Positions 53,366-64,000 of a DNA stretch of 64,000 bases are shown here, piece after piece. Location of the stretch: contig JAIQDT010003846.1 of NCBI GenBank assembly GCA_021521415.1, positions 1 through 64,000 on the forward strand, in the 5' to 3' direction. Position 1 is the stretch's first letter. Each line of letters opens with the position of its first letter. The notes under the pieces are model-generated. The model was given only the letters and a program-made list of their open reading frames with translations, was not told the origin of the DNA and made no database searches. Both the position numbers and the translations under genes were made by a program. The stretch comes from Bidens hawaiensis. Its lineage: Eukaryota; Streptophyta; Magnoliopsida; Asterales; Asteraceae.

Positions 53366-54224
53366 CATCCGCTTGGCCGTTCCAAAAGTGGGCGATTGAT
53401 ATCATGGGTCATTTCCCAAAAGCCCCGGGACGCGTCAAATTCTTGATTGTGGCGATCGATTATTTTACCAAGTTGGTAGAGGCCAAGACGGTCTCTTCCA
53501 TCACCGCATCGAGTGTCAAGAAATTCTTGTGGGAATCCATTATCTGTCGTTTCGGCCTCCCGCAAGAATCAATTAGCAACAATGGAGCTCAATTCGCAGA
53601 CAACGGGTTGCAAGCATGGCTGAAAGAATTGCATGTCAAACAAGTGTTTACTTCTGTAGCCCACCCGCAGGCCAATGACCAAGTTGAAAGAGCAAATAGG
53701 ACCATTAAGAACGGAATCATGGCATGGTTATTAGTTAAAAGAAGAGGCTGGGTAGACGAGTTGCCCCATGTACTTTGGGCCTTCCGCACCCCGAAGAAAT
53801 CAGGCAATTCTGAAACACCATTCAGCCTGACCTATGGCACCGAAGCCATGATTTCGGCCGAAATCGGGATCCCATCCACACGAACGTTATTAAACAACAA
53901 CAATGAGAAAGAGTTGCGGATGAATCTCGGCCTCCTTGAAAAAATGTGAGAGTTAGCATTGATCTGCGAACATAACTATAAACGTAAATTACAAAAGTAC
54001 TATGACTTGCGGGTCTAGAAATGCACTTTTGATGCGGGAGACTTTGTCTTCCGCAACAAAGAAGCGTCTGGTCAAGAGCCTCCGGGCAAGTTGGCCCCAA
54101 CTTGGGAAGGCCCTTACAAAGCAAAAGAAGTATTATCCAAGGGTGCATATAAGTTGGAAAAGCTAGATGGGACTGAAGTTCCTAGAACCTGGAATGTTGC
54201 ACAACTGAAAAAGTATTACATTTA
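53311..54224 (+). pseudogene. Integrase core and C-terminus, Tat-like element 2
   Basis: The core reads WAIDIMGHFPKAPGRVKFLI (first catalytic Asp), then ISNNGAQFADN where the family has IS-D-NG, so the second catalytic Asp is Asn, and HPQANDQVERANRTIKNGIM with the catalytic Glu. The C-terminal part (53950-54224) continues in frame after TGA 53947-53949 with RKLQKYYDLRV, a TAG and the conserved FVFRNKEASGQEPPGKLAPT and PRTWNVAQLKKYYI before the final stop. With stops and the Asp-to-Asn change this integrase is dead. Confidence 0.87.
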
Positions 54225-54650
54225 GGTTAAGTATGTTATTATTTACTTTTTATTTGGCCTGCATGCCCCAATAGATTAGTAGAAAAGACATTTAATGTCA
54301 CAATTTGCAATATATTGTCCTGCGTGCCTTTCTTATTAAAAACCTTTATTTGACGTCATCTACAAGTCTTAGGCAACAAGTATTTCCTGGTTCATGTACC
54401 ACGAAGAATCTGTGGGTCCTTAACATAAATTCGCATAATCCTTTATTGACAATTAAGAAGATCGTACAAGTCTAACACTTATATTATACAATAAACAAAG
54501 TGTGAAGGAGGAATAACTCCTTATATATAGTCAAAAGGGTTTACAAAGTTTTACAACGATTACAGGAAAGAAGAATACATACGGATTACAAAAAATATAG
54601 TAATTACAACGGGGGATCTTCATCATCCCCATCCGCATCTTCATCTTCTT
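54225..54650. other. Spacer between pol and the antisense genes
   Basis: Non-coding. It should contain the 3' ends of the plus-strand pol RNA and, from the other side, of antisense gene B. No terminator-like feature is obvious. Confidence 0.5.
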
Positions 54651-54657
54651 GGTCTTC

Positions 54658-56890
54658 TTAATTTTCTTCATGGTCAGAGGTAAAGTAGGCCTTAAAAAGA
54701 TCTACGCTATCATCTTGATCAGCAAGCTCCAACACTGTTTCTTCAATCTGAAATTTAAGATTGTTGAAAGCTTCTGTCTTTTCAGAGTATATCTTGGCAG
54801 TATCTTGGCCATGAAGTTTGAATTCTTCAAGTGGGTGTTTCTCCTCGGCGAACTTTACGCCTTCGAGAAACCCTGTTTGGTTGCGAGACAATTGCAAGTT
54901 CAGCACCTTCACGAATGTGCTTGATAACCTACAATAGAGAAAGTGTAAGGAAACACTAAATATTAAATCTATCAAAAGAAAGTACGAAAGAAGAAGTTAC
55001 CTGAGGAATTCCTTCTACCATCAGCCATTTCTTGTCCGCTTTAGACCGGATGAGGTCCATTTTGTGCTTAGCACATTCCAGGGCCTGCTCCCTCTTCTTG
55101 GAGGCAAGGCTGACAAGGCGTTCATCCGTAGCGGACGCTTCGGCTTTTAGAGTATCCACTTGCTGTTATAAGAAAACATTGTTTTCTTCAGCGATGGTTC
55201 CACGAGCCTTCCAATGCCTTGTTCACATCAGACAGTTGTCTCTCAGCAGTATTGGCAGCTAGGTGGTATCCCTCAGCTTCTTTTTTGGCTTATTCAGCCT
55301 CCTTCTTCGCCTTTGCCTTTTCGGATTCTAAGTCCTCCCATGAATGATTCATAGCTAGCCAGTCTCGATAGATTTTTTGACTTGTGGAGACGGCATTAGC
55401 TAGAGTGTAGGAAAAATTGTTTGTTAACTCGTAACAAGGGCATCCACTTTGACGTTTCTTCTTCGCATGAGGAATTCCTTGCTGAAGATACTCATGACAT
55501 ACTTCAGTATCAGAAAACAAGGAATCCTTGCGCACCAACGGTGTTACCTGGAATAACTTGGGTTGATGTAATATTACTGATGCGATCCCTCAATTTTGTC
55601 CGCTTACATTTTTTGGGAACAAATGGTTTGGACAGTTTGGATTTGCCCCTACCAGCTGGTTCGGAGGCATCCACATCCACAACCTGATGATCCTCTTCAT
55701 CAGTAGCAGCTTCAGCAGTGTCTTTCCCCGCATCCACATTTTTACTAGTAGATGGGTTTTACTTCCGTTTGCGGGTCAGACCAGTAATAGCATGCATGAT
55801 ACTCTCAAAGTCATTAGCATCAAAAGATAACTCTTCTTCTTCATGGGGTAATGACTCCTCACTAGAAGAAAGAAGTACTATCACCCCGCTAGAAGTTAGT
55901 GTAGTAAGAGGACGAGGTTTCAGAACTCCCTCACCTTTCGCAACAATCTCCTCACCTTTCGCAAACATTGCCTCGGAAACTACAGGTTCCGGGCGGCAGG
56001 TGGTGGAGAACAAAATATTGTTGCGGGTGCGTTCGAGAATAGATTCGTCATTTGGATTTATGGGACGACGCACCATAAGACCCTCTTCATGATCCAGTAG
56101 TGAGCTGAAGATTGATTCCTCACCTGCACAAACAAACACTCAATACCTAATCGGAACTTTAGAGAATAAAAACACACTTACTTTTATTGGGTTTCTCGTA
56201 AAATGGTTTCAAATCAGGAAAAGGCCATAGGCGGCTCATCTTGGCACCCACTAGTGCTCCCTCATGTATCGCACGCATGGGGGTGGGAGTGCGGGTTAAA
56301 GTTTTGAACTATAAAAGGTCCACTTGCGTGGTGGCACGGACCACGGGCATCCCGACGTCTGATTTGTGCTAGGTCATCTCAAATGGAATGACGTCCTCTC
56401 GGATCCAGAAAAACTTTGGCCGCCACTCATGTAGACTCCGGTACCATTCAGTACGAATAATGCCCTTCCCAACGATGGCCCAACTATACCACCCACCATG
56501 GCCGGTCATCTTATAGAAGACGGCGAACTTGCCAACTGAGGGCTCCAAGTTATGGGCCTGACAGCAGAATTCGAAATAACGAATTCTTAACATTCCAAAA
56601 GGATGGACCTATGACAAACGGACCTCAAAAGCCGTCAGGATGGCCTCAACAAACTTTGTTACGGGAAATCGAAGATTTCCTGTCGTAAAGTGGTCCGCAT
56701 ATACGACCATCTTCTTGGCCGGAGGCTTATCGGCAGTAGAACCGTCAACGAGGTACTCTGGCTCCTATTATGGTGCTTAGCCGTAGATGTTTACAATGTT
56801 ATCGAAGTATCTTTTCTACCAACTGATAACAATGTTATCAACAGATTGACTGCTCTTCTTTTCTCCAACTATTAAGTTCGAAAATGAACA
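54658..56890 (-). pseudogene. Antisense gene B in Tat-like element 2 (Transposase_28-like plus coiled coil)
   Basis: Minus-strand coding segments in order: an N-terminal globular part (56700-56180) with GNLRFPVTKFVEA, VHPFGMLRIRYFEFCC, FAVFYKMTGHGGWYSWAIVG and LHEWRPKFFWIREDVIPFEM; an intron (donor GTAAGTG near 56180, acceptor GTGCAG near 56127); a Ser/acidic exon (56139-55510) with SSGVIVLLSSSEESLPHEEE and a basic KPFVPKKCKRTKLR patch; a helix-rich part (55538-54956); and a C-terminal helix ending TSDHEEN at 54658. The N-terminal part resembles the domain known as putative gypsy-type transposon (Transposase_28), whose function is unknown. It has stops (for example after IPFEMT at 56369) and frameshifts. 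It aligns segment by segment with gene A. Confidence 0.6.
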
Positions 56891-56990
56891 CTTGTGAAAT
56901 ATTTGCAAGATGTGGATCAAGGGTTTGAGAGAAAATATAAAAGAAGAAGGAGTTGAAAATCATAAGAATGAAATGGGAGATTTAACCGTA

Positions 56991-57000
56991 TTATTTATAC
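56991..57000 (-). promoter_or_regulatory. TATA box of antisense gene B
   Basis: On the minus strand GTATAAATAA lies upstream of gene B, at a place equivalent to the TATA box of gene A. Flanks are also alike: both have AGTGAAAA and GACGTGT- or CACGTC-type words upstream and an AATATCTTAAG block at the far edge (57206-57218 and 60577-60590). Confidence 0.55.
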
Positions 57001-57310
57001 CCACTGAAATTAATGCGATGGGGATATTGCCAATGGAGAGAGAAAGTGTGGCCCAACCAGCAGGCAACACGTCAGGCGGGAAGACGAAAAAGTGAAAAGG
57101 ACTGTAGAGGGCTGACGCACACATCGCTTCATTTGTCCCTTCACCGTTCTCTTAACACGTCGCCTCCCCCACACCCACTTGCAAGATTTATAATATTCAT
57201 ACAAAATATCTTAAGTTTAAAATATCAATAATATTAAAGGACAAAGATTTCTCTTATTCATATCAAAGGATTGGTTACAAAAACATAAACAAGGATTACA
57301 AGTTATAAGC

Positions 57311-60177
57311 CTATTCTATGGAAGGAGGACATGTCTTTTGGTCCCTTGGCTTTATAGGATGGTGAGCCAGGCTTTGGTGAAGAGGGAGGTGTCTTGAGGT
57401 ATCCTCTAACCCTTCCTCCAAATACTCCCTTAGACGATGCACGCCATCACCCACTGTCGTGAATTCAGGAAGCATGTCTTGAAGAGGGAATGATAGATCG
57501 TCATACTCATTCAAACGCACTTCATACTCCAGAGAAACGTCAAGACCATGCAGTGGATGTTCTTCAACAGAACGGCCAGCCTGTGCATATGCCAATCCTT
57601 CATTAAAACCCATCAGGCGGTCAGATTGAGAAGAAGCGTTAAGCAGGAAGGCAAGGCTATCTGTTAGCTCGGGTCCTTCTTTAATATGTTTGCAAACCTA
57701 TCAAGAAAAATATACTCATAAACATTGATGGCGGGATCAAAATTAAGAAAAATAATAAAGGGAAAAGGGAATAACATATCGAGGCTAGGCCTTTCTCTAA
57801 GAGCCAACGCGGTTCCTTTTTAGCCTGCTATGCCCTCCCCTGAAGCTCGCGGAACCCGTCAGCCATTTTCTGATTGTCTTCCAAGGACTTGGCTGCACGG
57901 GCTTCCGCGTCATCATGCACTTGCAAAAGAGAGTCATATGCGGCTTGCATATCAACAGCCCTATTCTCCATGAGATCCGCCTGCTCCATTTGCAGCTTGG
58001 ATTCACCTTGGCGGGTCACTAGGGCTTCCAATGCAGTGTTCGCCCCAAGTGCCTTAGCTAAGTCCTCTTTATTTCGCTGGGCCTCGTCCCGAGCATCTTG
58101 AAGAATGGTGTTCTGTCTCTTACAAGCCTCTTCCAATTGGCGGGATGCAGCCGCATGCTTATCCTTCTCAGATCGAAGAGCAATGTCAGCATCTGTCAAC
58201 TTCCACTGGGCAGTGTTAGCCTTCAGACGTTATTCGTCAACCTCCTTCTTAGCCTCTTCCACGGACCGATACATCTCGCCCCACCTCTCCCCCATGGACC
58301 GCCATTCTTGCTAAATATCTTGTCCACTAGCCATGGTGTTGGCTAGGGAAGAAGAAAAATCCATTTGGAGATCATGGCGGGAAGGACCAAGCTAAAAAGT
58401 CCATTATGCAGGAGGAACACATTGGCTAACAAACGTAGCACAAGTGTCGGTATCCGTAAAACGAGATCCTTTCGTGATAGTCCAATGATGAATATACAAG
58501 TGATCATCCTCACCGGGATTGGGTACCCCATAATAGTCAAAACTTGATGATTGGGGGCGTAGCGGGGAAGAGAACGAAAGTGAGGTGAGGAAAGTGGAGG
58601 TGATGATTGATGTGGCGCATCTTGTGTCACCAATCCTTCAGGGTTCCTGTCTCCTAGACCAAGAAGCGTCACCAGATATGACAGCTGTCGGGGAAGGAGA
58701 TGTTGTTTTTTCCACTTCAGGCGGAGGAAGCGGTGATTCCTCAGTCTCTAAAGGAGGAAGTGGTGCTTCTTCGGTTTCTGGTGGTTTACTGTTTCCAGCT
58801 GCGGAGATATAGGCTTCTTAGACGACGCACCTTCATCAGCAGCTCCACTTGGTTCTACAAACACCAAAAACAAACAATGGAGTAAGTGTAAAGAAAAACA
58901 AAGGAAAGACAAGGTTTCCGAGTAAACTTACTGGATAACTCCTTGATATGATCGGCAAGGATAGCTTTTTGCTTTTTCGGACGATAAGTTTGGTGCTTCT
59001 TTTTAGCGGGTTCCTCCTCGACATCCGCGTGACTCATACTCGCGCCACTTGATTTGGAGGACCGTTGCGTCCTCTTCTGCTCTAATTCTGCTAAGGCATG
59101 CGCGACAGATGATACACCAAATATATCATCAATGTACTCCTCCTCAGAAGGTGATGAGTCATCACTTGATGACAGAAATACAATCACCCCATTGGAAGTT
59201 AGGGCGTTTAATGGATGAGGGTTCAAGATATACGCACCTAATTGGAATATAGCTTCCGAGGTTATCGGTTCGGCACAAAGCTTCGAAGGGAAGAGGAAAT
59301 GGTCACGAATTCTGTCAAAGATGGGTAAGTCCATCGCATCGCGGATGGGTTTTTGTGGACATCCCATATCGTCGATAAGGAAATTCAATATGGATCCTTC
59401 ACCTGAAACATATACAATAAGGGTTAAATGGAAATCTCACAGAGTAAAATTACAAACAGTAATAAAAGATGTAGGACATACTCTCATCCACATTCTATAA
59501 AAAAGGTTCCAGTTTCGGGTATGGCCATAAGCGGCGCATACCCGCCCACACTAAAGCTTCCTCCGGAATGGCCCGCATTGGAGTAGGAATTTTCACCAAC
59601 GTACGGAACCATTCATGACCTTCATGTGGGGCAGTAACAACATTTGGCAGTGTCTCGTTGGCCGGACTATGAACCATAGGGAGGGGGAAAACGTCCTCGT
59701 AGATCCAAAATAACTTGGTCCTCCATTCATGAGTGTTGTGGGGCGGCTCATTTCCAATAACCTTCTTGGGAATTGAAGTGCAGTTGAACCACCCGCCACG
59801 ACTGACCACCTGGTAGAAGACTGAAAATCGGTCAATGCGCGGGACCATCTCATTCGCTCTGCACACGAATTCGAAATGCCGAATCCACATGAGTCCGAAC
59901 GGATGCACCTGGGAAAGATGGATCCCATAGGCGCTAAGTACCTTCGTGAGAAACTTGGTTATCGGAAACCGAAGATTCCCATGAGAAAAGAAGTCGGCAT
60001 AAACCGACATCTTACCAGCTGGGGTTTACTAGCAACGGACCCTTAAGTAGGAAATTACAGCACCCACTGTGGTGGAATCCTACAAGTATGGATTAACTTC
60101 TCATAATCGGGTCGGTTCCAATGAAATGCCACAGTATCAATATCGGGCGACGTTGATGTGTTTTTATCGCCATCCAT
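57311..60177 (-). pseudogene. Antisense gene A in Tat-like element 2 (Transposase_28-like plus coiled coil)
   Basis: It starts at ATG 60177 (MDGDKNTSTSPDIDTVAFHW). The N-terminal globular domain spans about 60010-59495: GNLRFPITKFLTKVLSAYGI, VHPFGLMWIRHFEFVCRANE, RFSVFYQVVSRGGWFN, THEWRTKLFWIYEDVFPLPM. Intron 1 (about 59402-59482) ends TGTTTCAG before GTGAAGGATCC; exon 59401-58934 has SNGVIVFLSSSDDSSPSEEE and KKKHQTYRPKKQK; intron 2 (about 58858-58933) has GTAAGT and TTTGTAG ends. A long coiled coil follows (about 58310-57828; ALRSEKDKHAAASRQLEEAC, LAKALGANTALEALVTRQGE) and a C-terminal exon with SLEYEVRLNEYDDLSFPLQD (57613-57311). Stops (near 60054-60012 and in the coiled coil) and frameshifts make it a probable pseudogene, but less decayed than gene B. 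Function is unknown. Confidence 0.65.
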
Positions 60178-60310
60178 CGATTCGAGGTGAAAAGGAAAGA
60201 AACGAGCAATATTGAACAAGGGTATCTGGATTATAAGAAATTCAAGAGCAAAAACGAAGAAGAAATGAGAAATCAAAGGCGATAAAACTTCAAAAGAAAT
60301 ATAAGCGTCG

Positions 60311-60320
60311 ATATTTATAC
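60311..60320 (-). promoter_or_regulatory. TATA box of antisense gene A
   Basis: On the minus strand GTATAAATAT lies about 134 bp before ATG 60177, suggesting a leader of about 100 nt. It lies inside the Gypsy element near its 3' LTR and would drive transcription opposite to the LTR promoter. Confidence 0.6.
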
Positions 60321-60620
60321 TCTTAACAATAAATGTGATGGGACACGGACAGTGGAAAGAGAAAAAGTTGGTCTAGTGGAACAGCGACACGTCATGCTGG
60401 AAAAAACGAAATAGTGAAAAAGTGAAAAGTGAACAGTCGGGTACAGTGACAGCCGACATGGATGTCACGTCAACTGTACGACAGCCGGCATAATTTCCCT
60501 TCGTACTTTTCATCTTTATCCACACCAACAAAAAATATCTCCACCACCACTTGCAAATTAAAAAAATCCCCAAAACAATATCTTAAGTCCAAAGTTCACC
60601 CGCATAAAAGCTTCACGCGA

Positions 60621-60642
60621 AAGAAAAAATGGACTGGGGGAC
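60621..60642 (+). promoter_or_regulatory. Polypurine tract of Tat-like element 2
   Basis: AAGAAAAAATGGACTGGGGG precedes the first base matching the 5' LTR start. Confidence 0.6.
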
Positions 60643-60868
60643 TTATAGACGTAAGGTACCAAAAAGACCCAAATACCCTTAAGTACCTCCCGCGGGTCAG
60701 AGGAGATCCTCTTAGATGCCACCTGTGGGACATATAAACCACCCGCATAATCCAAGACAAAGGGAGAATAACATTAGGATGACCAGTAGGCAACCTCATA
60801 GGACAGTTGTACCTAACTAACTCTCTTCTAGAAGATTTACCAAGATCCTTTCTTGGTGAATACGTGAC
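60643..60868 (+). repeat. Truncated 3' LTR of Tat-like element 2
   Basis: It matches the first part of the 5' LTR (GGTACCAAAAAGACCCAAA, CTTCTAGAAGATTTACCAAG, TTTCTTGGTGAATA) and loses similarity after GTGAATACGTGA. Either another element inserted here whose far end is outside the window, or the rest was deleted. Confidence 0.78.
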
Positions 60869-62690
60869 TGATGTGTTGTGCTGCGCGTGCTAGTAAAATG
60901 ATAACTGATTGGGGCTTTAAGCTTTGCACAAGATCGTGTTTTAAATTTATAAAAATGATTTCTACTAAAACTAAACACACACAAAATAGGCAAGTGTACC
61001 TATCGTATATGTAGAATAGTATTGGTAAGAACCAAGTATCGATTCGTGGACACAAATATTTCTAATAATGAATCTTCGTTTTAATGTAATCGAAGAGTTT
61101 TAGTCATTTTGGTTGATTTTTGAATATAAATACTTCTATATAATACATATATTATATAGGTGACCAAGAAGAGAAATTCTAAATGAGTGTTTCAAATATA
61201 TGAAGGTTACCATCTAAATCCGAGAATCCACTCCATTTGTCCTTGGTGATTATAAAGTGAACATGTGATGAACTTGCCATAATAATGTATGATAGAATAG
61301 CCCTTCATTTCTAAATGAACATATCCTATGAGATAAAAGAAAGTAGCATGCGTATTTTAAAGTCAATCCTTTCCTAATGTCATGCTACCACGAGAATGTC
61401 AATTTAAGTTGGCAAGTAGTTTAGTAAAATAGAAAGATTAAGATTGACTTCGATTTCTCAAATACCAATTCTAACAACTTTGGGTGGTTATAATTTAGTC
61501 ACAAAACCTCCCCTTGGTTGATTTAATTAGGTTATAATTACACATTTCGTTAACATATGATTTCTTTAACTAACATGATAACCTAAGCAATCGTGTTAAC
61601 GATGTTATTTTAGAATTACCAAAACTAGAGACATAGATCATAACTTATATCTCATCATTTCTAAGTACAATATAAGGATCCATGTTTCGATAAATAATCG
61701 AAGTATTCTATCTTTCAAGAACATGAAGGGATCATGAATGATTATCAATATGATTGTCAATCACCAACTTTGAATTGATGAATTAAGATAGTGAAACATT
61801 TCTCATCAAAAGATAATTGCAAAATAACCATGTACTTTACTAACCTAAATCACATGTTTTATACAAACACATGATCAAACTAGAATAATCTAACCAAATG
61901 TGGATGAATCTCCCTTAATGATGATGATGATGATCTCCAAGCCTTCAAACTCTCCACAAGATCTTAAATATGAGTGTTAGTGGGGTTTTTTTATATGTGA
62001 AAACCGTATATAACTCTCTTCAAGGCACACCAAATGAGTTCAACATGAGTCTCTATTTAAAGGCAGTTTGGAGTGAGTGGCATGGCCCCGTGCTTCATGA
62101 GGCACGACCCCATGTCCACATGTCCAGTCGCAGTAAGTACTGTCAGATCATACATGATGACTCACCATGCCCCCATGCTTCCTGAGGCATGGCCCCGTGC
62201 TTTTTAGTGACATGTGCTAATTCTTTTTGTTGTTTCTGAAAGGTGACCACGGCCCGTGTCCATTGAAGAACGGCCCCGTGTTCAGCTGTCCACTATTTTG
62301 TCTTTTCTTGTAGATTATTGTCTAATCTGATAGGTGAGCATGGTCTCGTGTTCCCAGAAGCTCGGCCACGTGTTTCCTAAAGCACAGCCCTGTGTTTCCT
62401 GAAGCACGGCCCCATGTTCTCAGACGCACAGCCCCATGTTTCCTGAGCACACCCCCATGTTTTTTGAAGCACATCCCCATGTGTTGCAGTTTTCTTTGGT
62501 TTTCTTTTATTTTTCTTTGTCTTTTCATTCGTTTCTTCGTTTGAGACTTGGATTCACTTGTAAATACATTTTAACATGATAAGTAGTTATTTGAACTACA
62601 TTATACGATAGAAGTTGAAGTTTTAGAGATTATTTGCTACTAAAAAGATGTATATTCTTATATACGTCAAATATCCCCACACTTGAACCT
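60869..62690. other. Unclassified repeat-like sequence
   Basis: No coding sequence is supported. The start (TGATGTGTTGTGCTGCGCG) could be an LTR terminus inserted into the 3' LTR. Sequence at about 60975-61045 (AGGCAAGTGTACCTATCGTA, GTAAGAACCAAGTATCGATT) resembles a repeat I have seen widely in plant LTR elements but cannot name. It includes the GC-rich minisatellite at 62080-62480. Confidence 0.4.
62080..62480. repeat. GC-rich CATGGCCCCGTGC-type minisatellite
   Basis: Around fifteen degenerate units of about 20-24 bp have the consensus GAAGCACGGCCCCGTGTTTC. The words GGCCCCGTG and GCCCCATGT are nearly palindromic. CG-to-TG changes are common, consistent with methylated-cytosine decay. It stands out in strongly AT-rich surroundings. 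Confidence 0.8.
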
Positions 62691-63189
62691 TGCTTGTCCT
62701 CAAGCAATCTACTTATAAATATTCTCTAAAAATTGAAAGTTAGGACCATAGATTAAACATCCCCTAAAAGTGTTCCAAGAAAACGGGAACAAAATAACCA
62801 ACCTTAAATCACAGGTATATGTGTAGTGATATATAAAAAAAGTGATTTGTTTTATGAGCTTCCGTATATGCAAAACGTCACGTTCTCACAATGTTCACTC
62901 ACACTTGGTTTAATGTCTGATCATACATGTAATGTATGTATGTGAACACTCTTACCCAAGATGTAACCTATGATAAATAAGCTTGTAACAAGTTCAAATC
63001 TCCATCTTTGTGAAGGGTTGCATAGATTGGAAGGTAATATAGGTTGGTTTTGTTTGAGTAGGGATTTGGTATTTTGTGGTGGTTCAAGGGTTTAGGTTAA
63101 TGAGGATGAGGACGAGGATGGAAAATACAACTTCTGCTGATTGTCGGGAGTCTTAAGATGTATTCAACAGTCAGCTCATTTCTCCCGAT
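62691..63189. other. Non-coding sequence, retroelement-like start
   Basis: ATCCCCACACTTGAACCTTG followed by CTTGTCCTCAAGCAATC near 62690 is a sequence commonly seen antisense at the end of plant LTR-element ORFs; the family is uncertain. The rest shows no gene. Confidence 0.4.
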
Positions 63190-63816
63190 TGCTACTTTTT
63201 TTTAAACTAGTGACTCTTTTATGGTCAGATCGTCAAGACAAGTTTTGTCGAGGATGTGAATTAGTTCTTCCTCAATCGTGTTCTGAACATAACTCCAAAC
63301 TCTAATGGATCGTTCGGCTTTGAGCCTAATAATCCCCACCCTCATTAGTTCGGTATATTCACGTTGAGACTGAGTTTGACTTTTTCTATATATTCCTTCG
63401 TGGGACCAGTTTCAGCATTCTAAGCATCGTTCATATCTTTTTGCTCTTCTTTTCATTGCGCTTTTGGAAACTCCACAAAATGGTGGCCTTTGTTCGTCTT
63501 GGCACCACTTTTTCTTCACCTCATTGCTAAAGAGAAAGATTCTCTCCCTAAGTTTTGGAGGCAATTAACCTAGGTTTTTGCGAAATGTATGCAGCAAAGG
63601 AAATTAAAAATCGAAAGAATGCATTTCCAGTCCTTTAGGGTCTGCCGGTAAAAGACCACTGTTGTATTTTACCTCGGATAGGGATAAAGTGGTAAGGTTT
63701 TTGGATAAGGTTTTTGGGTTTTTTTGATTTAGAGAATGATTCGAGGGAATGGTGACAATATTACCTTCTTCTTTATACAATGCTTCGTGCAGTTTTGAAA
63801 TGAATATTTGTGACAA
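63190..63816 (-). pseudogene. Unidentified decayed minus-strand ORF
   Basis: One minus-strand frame stays open with only three internal stops from ATG 63816 (MSQIFISKLHEALYKEEGNI) to about 63190: PPKLRERIFLFSNEVKKKWC, PPFCGVSKSAMKRRAKRYER, then REYTELMRVGIIRLKAERSI and VWSYVQNTIEEELIHILDKT. Composition (Lys, Arg, Glu-rich) looks protein-like. I do not recognise the family; given the setting, a retroelement gag-like remnant is likely. Confidence 0.35.
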
Positions 63817-64000
63817 GTTCTAAGTCACGCGAAACATATGAGTCACTCAAAGCTTTCGAAAAAAAAATATATATGGCATGGGGTTTATTTCACAGTAACG
63901 GAGGAATTGAGTATAAACGCCATATTTTGCATAAATTTATTCTCAATATTACAAAACTTCTTTTTACTTTTTCACTTTTTTGGTTATAATAGATTTTTAT
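63817..64000. other. AT-rich window end
   Basis: Nothing recognisable. Confidence 0.5.

Larger units (their letters stand above)
39695..60868 (+). mobile_element. Tat-like Ty3/gypsy element 2, split by a Copia insertion
   Basis: The order is 5' LTR (39695-40508), primer site (40509-40527), gag, protease, RT, RNase H, integrase (ends 54224), two antisense genes (54658-60177), purine tract (about 60621-60642) and a truncated 3' LTR (60643-60868). The Copia element at 44370-52581 interrupts RNase H. Without it the element would be about 13 kb, in the range for large Tat-clade elements, some of which are known to carry extra ORFs between pol and the 3' LTR, including antisense ones. The target duplication cannot be checked because the 3' LTR is cut at about 60868. 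Several stops and frameshifts make gag-pol non-functional. Confidence 0.85.

Noticed and set aside
55032..58346. Plus-strand ORFs across the antisense genes
   Set aside because: The minus strand shows paralogous conservation, coiled coils and splice sites; the plus-strand frames are not conserved between the two copies.

Overview
This is a stretch of plant nuclear DNA (a dicot; the long gag-like ORF remnants at 7401-9545 and 35810-37518 look like families I associate with Asteraceae such as lettuce or sunflower, which is inference). It is AT-rich and I see no clearly functional host gene. Nearly all interpretable sequence is transposable elements, many nested in each other, plus short broken pieces of host genes.

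Layout. 471-2968 is a solo LTR with a 5-bp target duplication (TGTTG). 4722-5808 is a probable terminal-inverted-repeat element. 7401-9940 is a decayed LTR-element interior plus a candidate LTR. 12335-22397 is a complete gag-only LTR retrotransposon (duplication TAGCT) of the same LTR superfamily as the solo LTR; its left LTR carries a LINE derivative (12562-15426, 13-bp duplication) and a hAT-type MITE (17432-17883, 8-bp duplication). 22830-25010 holds exon-like remnants, the clearest from the eEF1B-gamma gene. 28300-37974 is a mosaic: a minus-strand Ty3/gypsy Tat-like pol, a coding remnant antisense to it, a 3' SINE piece, a small LTR element (30131-31979, duplication GGTAT), a second gag-like ORF remnant and a Copia RNase H fragment. 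39695-60868 is a plus-strand Tat-like Gypsy element whose RNase H domain is split by an apparently intact, very young minus-strand Copia element (44370-52581, duplication GTTGA, 1336-residue open polyprotein). Downstream of its integrase lie two tandem paralogous genes in antisense orientation, each with a TATA box and matching introns. 60869-64000 is other decayed repeat sequence.

Most unusual signal. The LTRs of the solo element and of the gag-only element carry families of hairpins whose loops stay constant while both stem arms change together. In the solo LTR, eleven 16-nt cores of the form AAGG-ACTGCGGA-CCTT (2008-2519) are enclosed by outer stems that differ from copy to copy yet remain complementary. 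In both LTR families a pair of hairpins is built around GATCTTCGGAT, a cUUCGg-type tetraloop, again with compensatory arm changes. This looks like selection on RNA structure inside LTR transcripts. A second notable system is the duplicated, spliced, antisense gene pair inside the Tat-like element.
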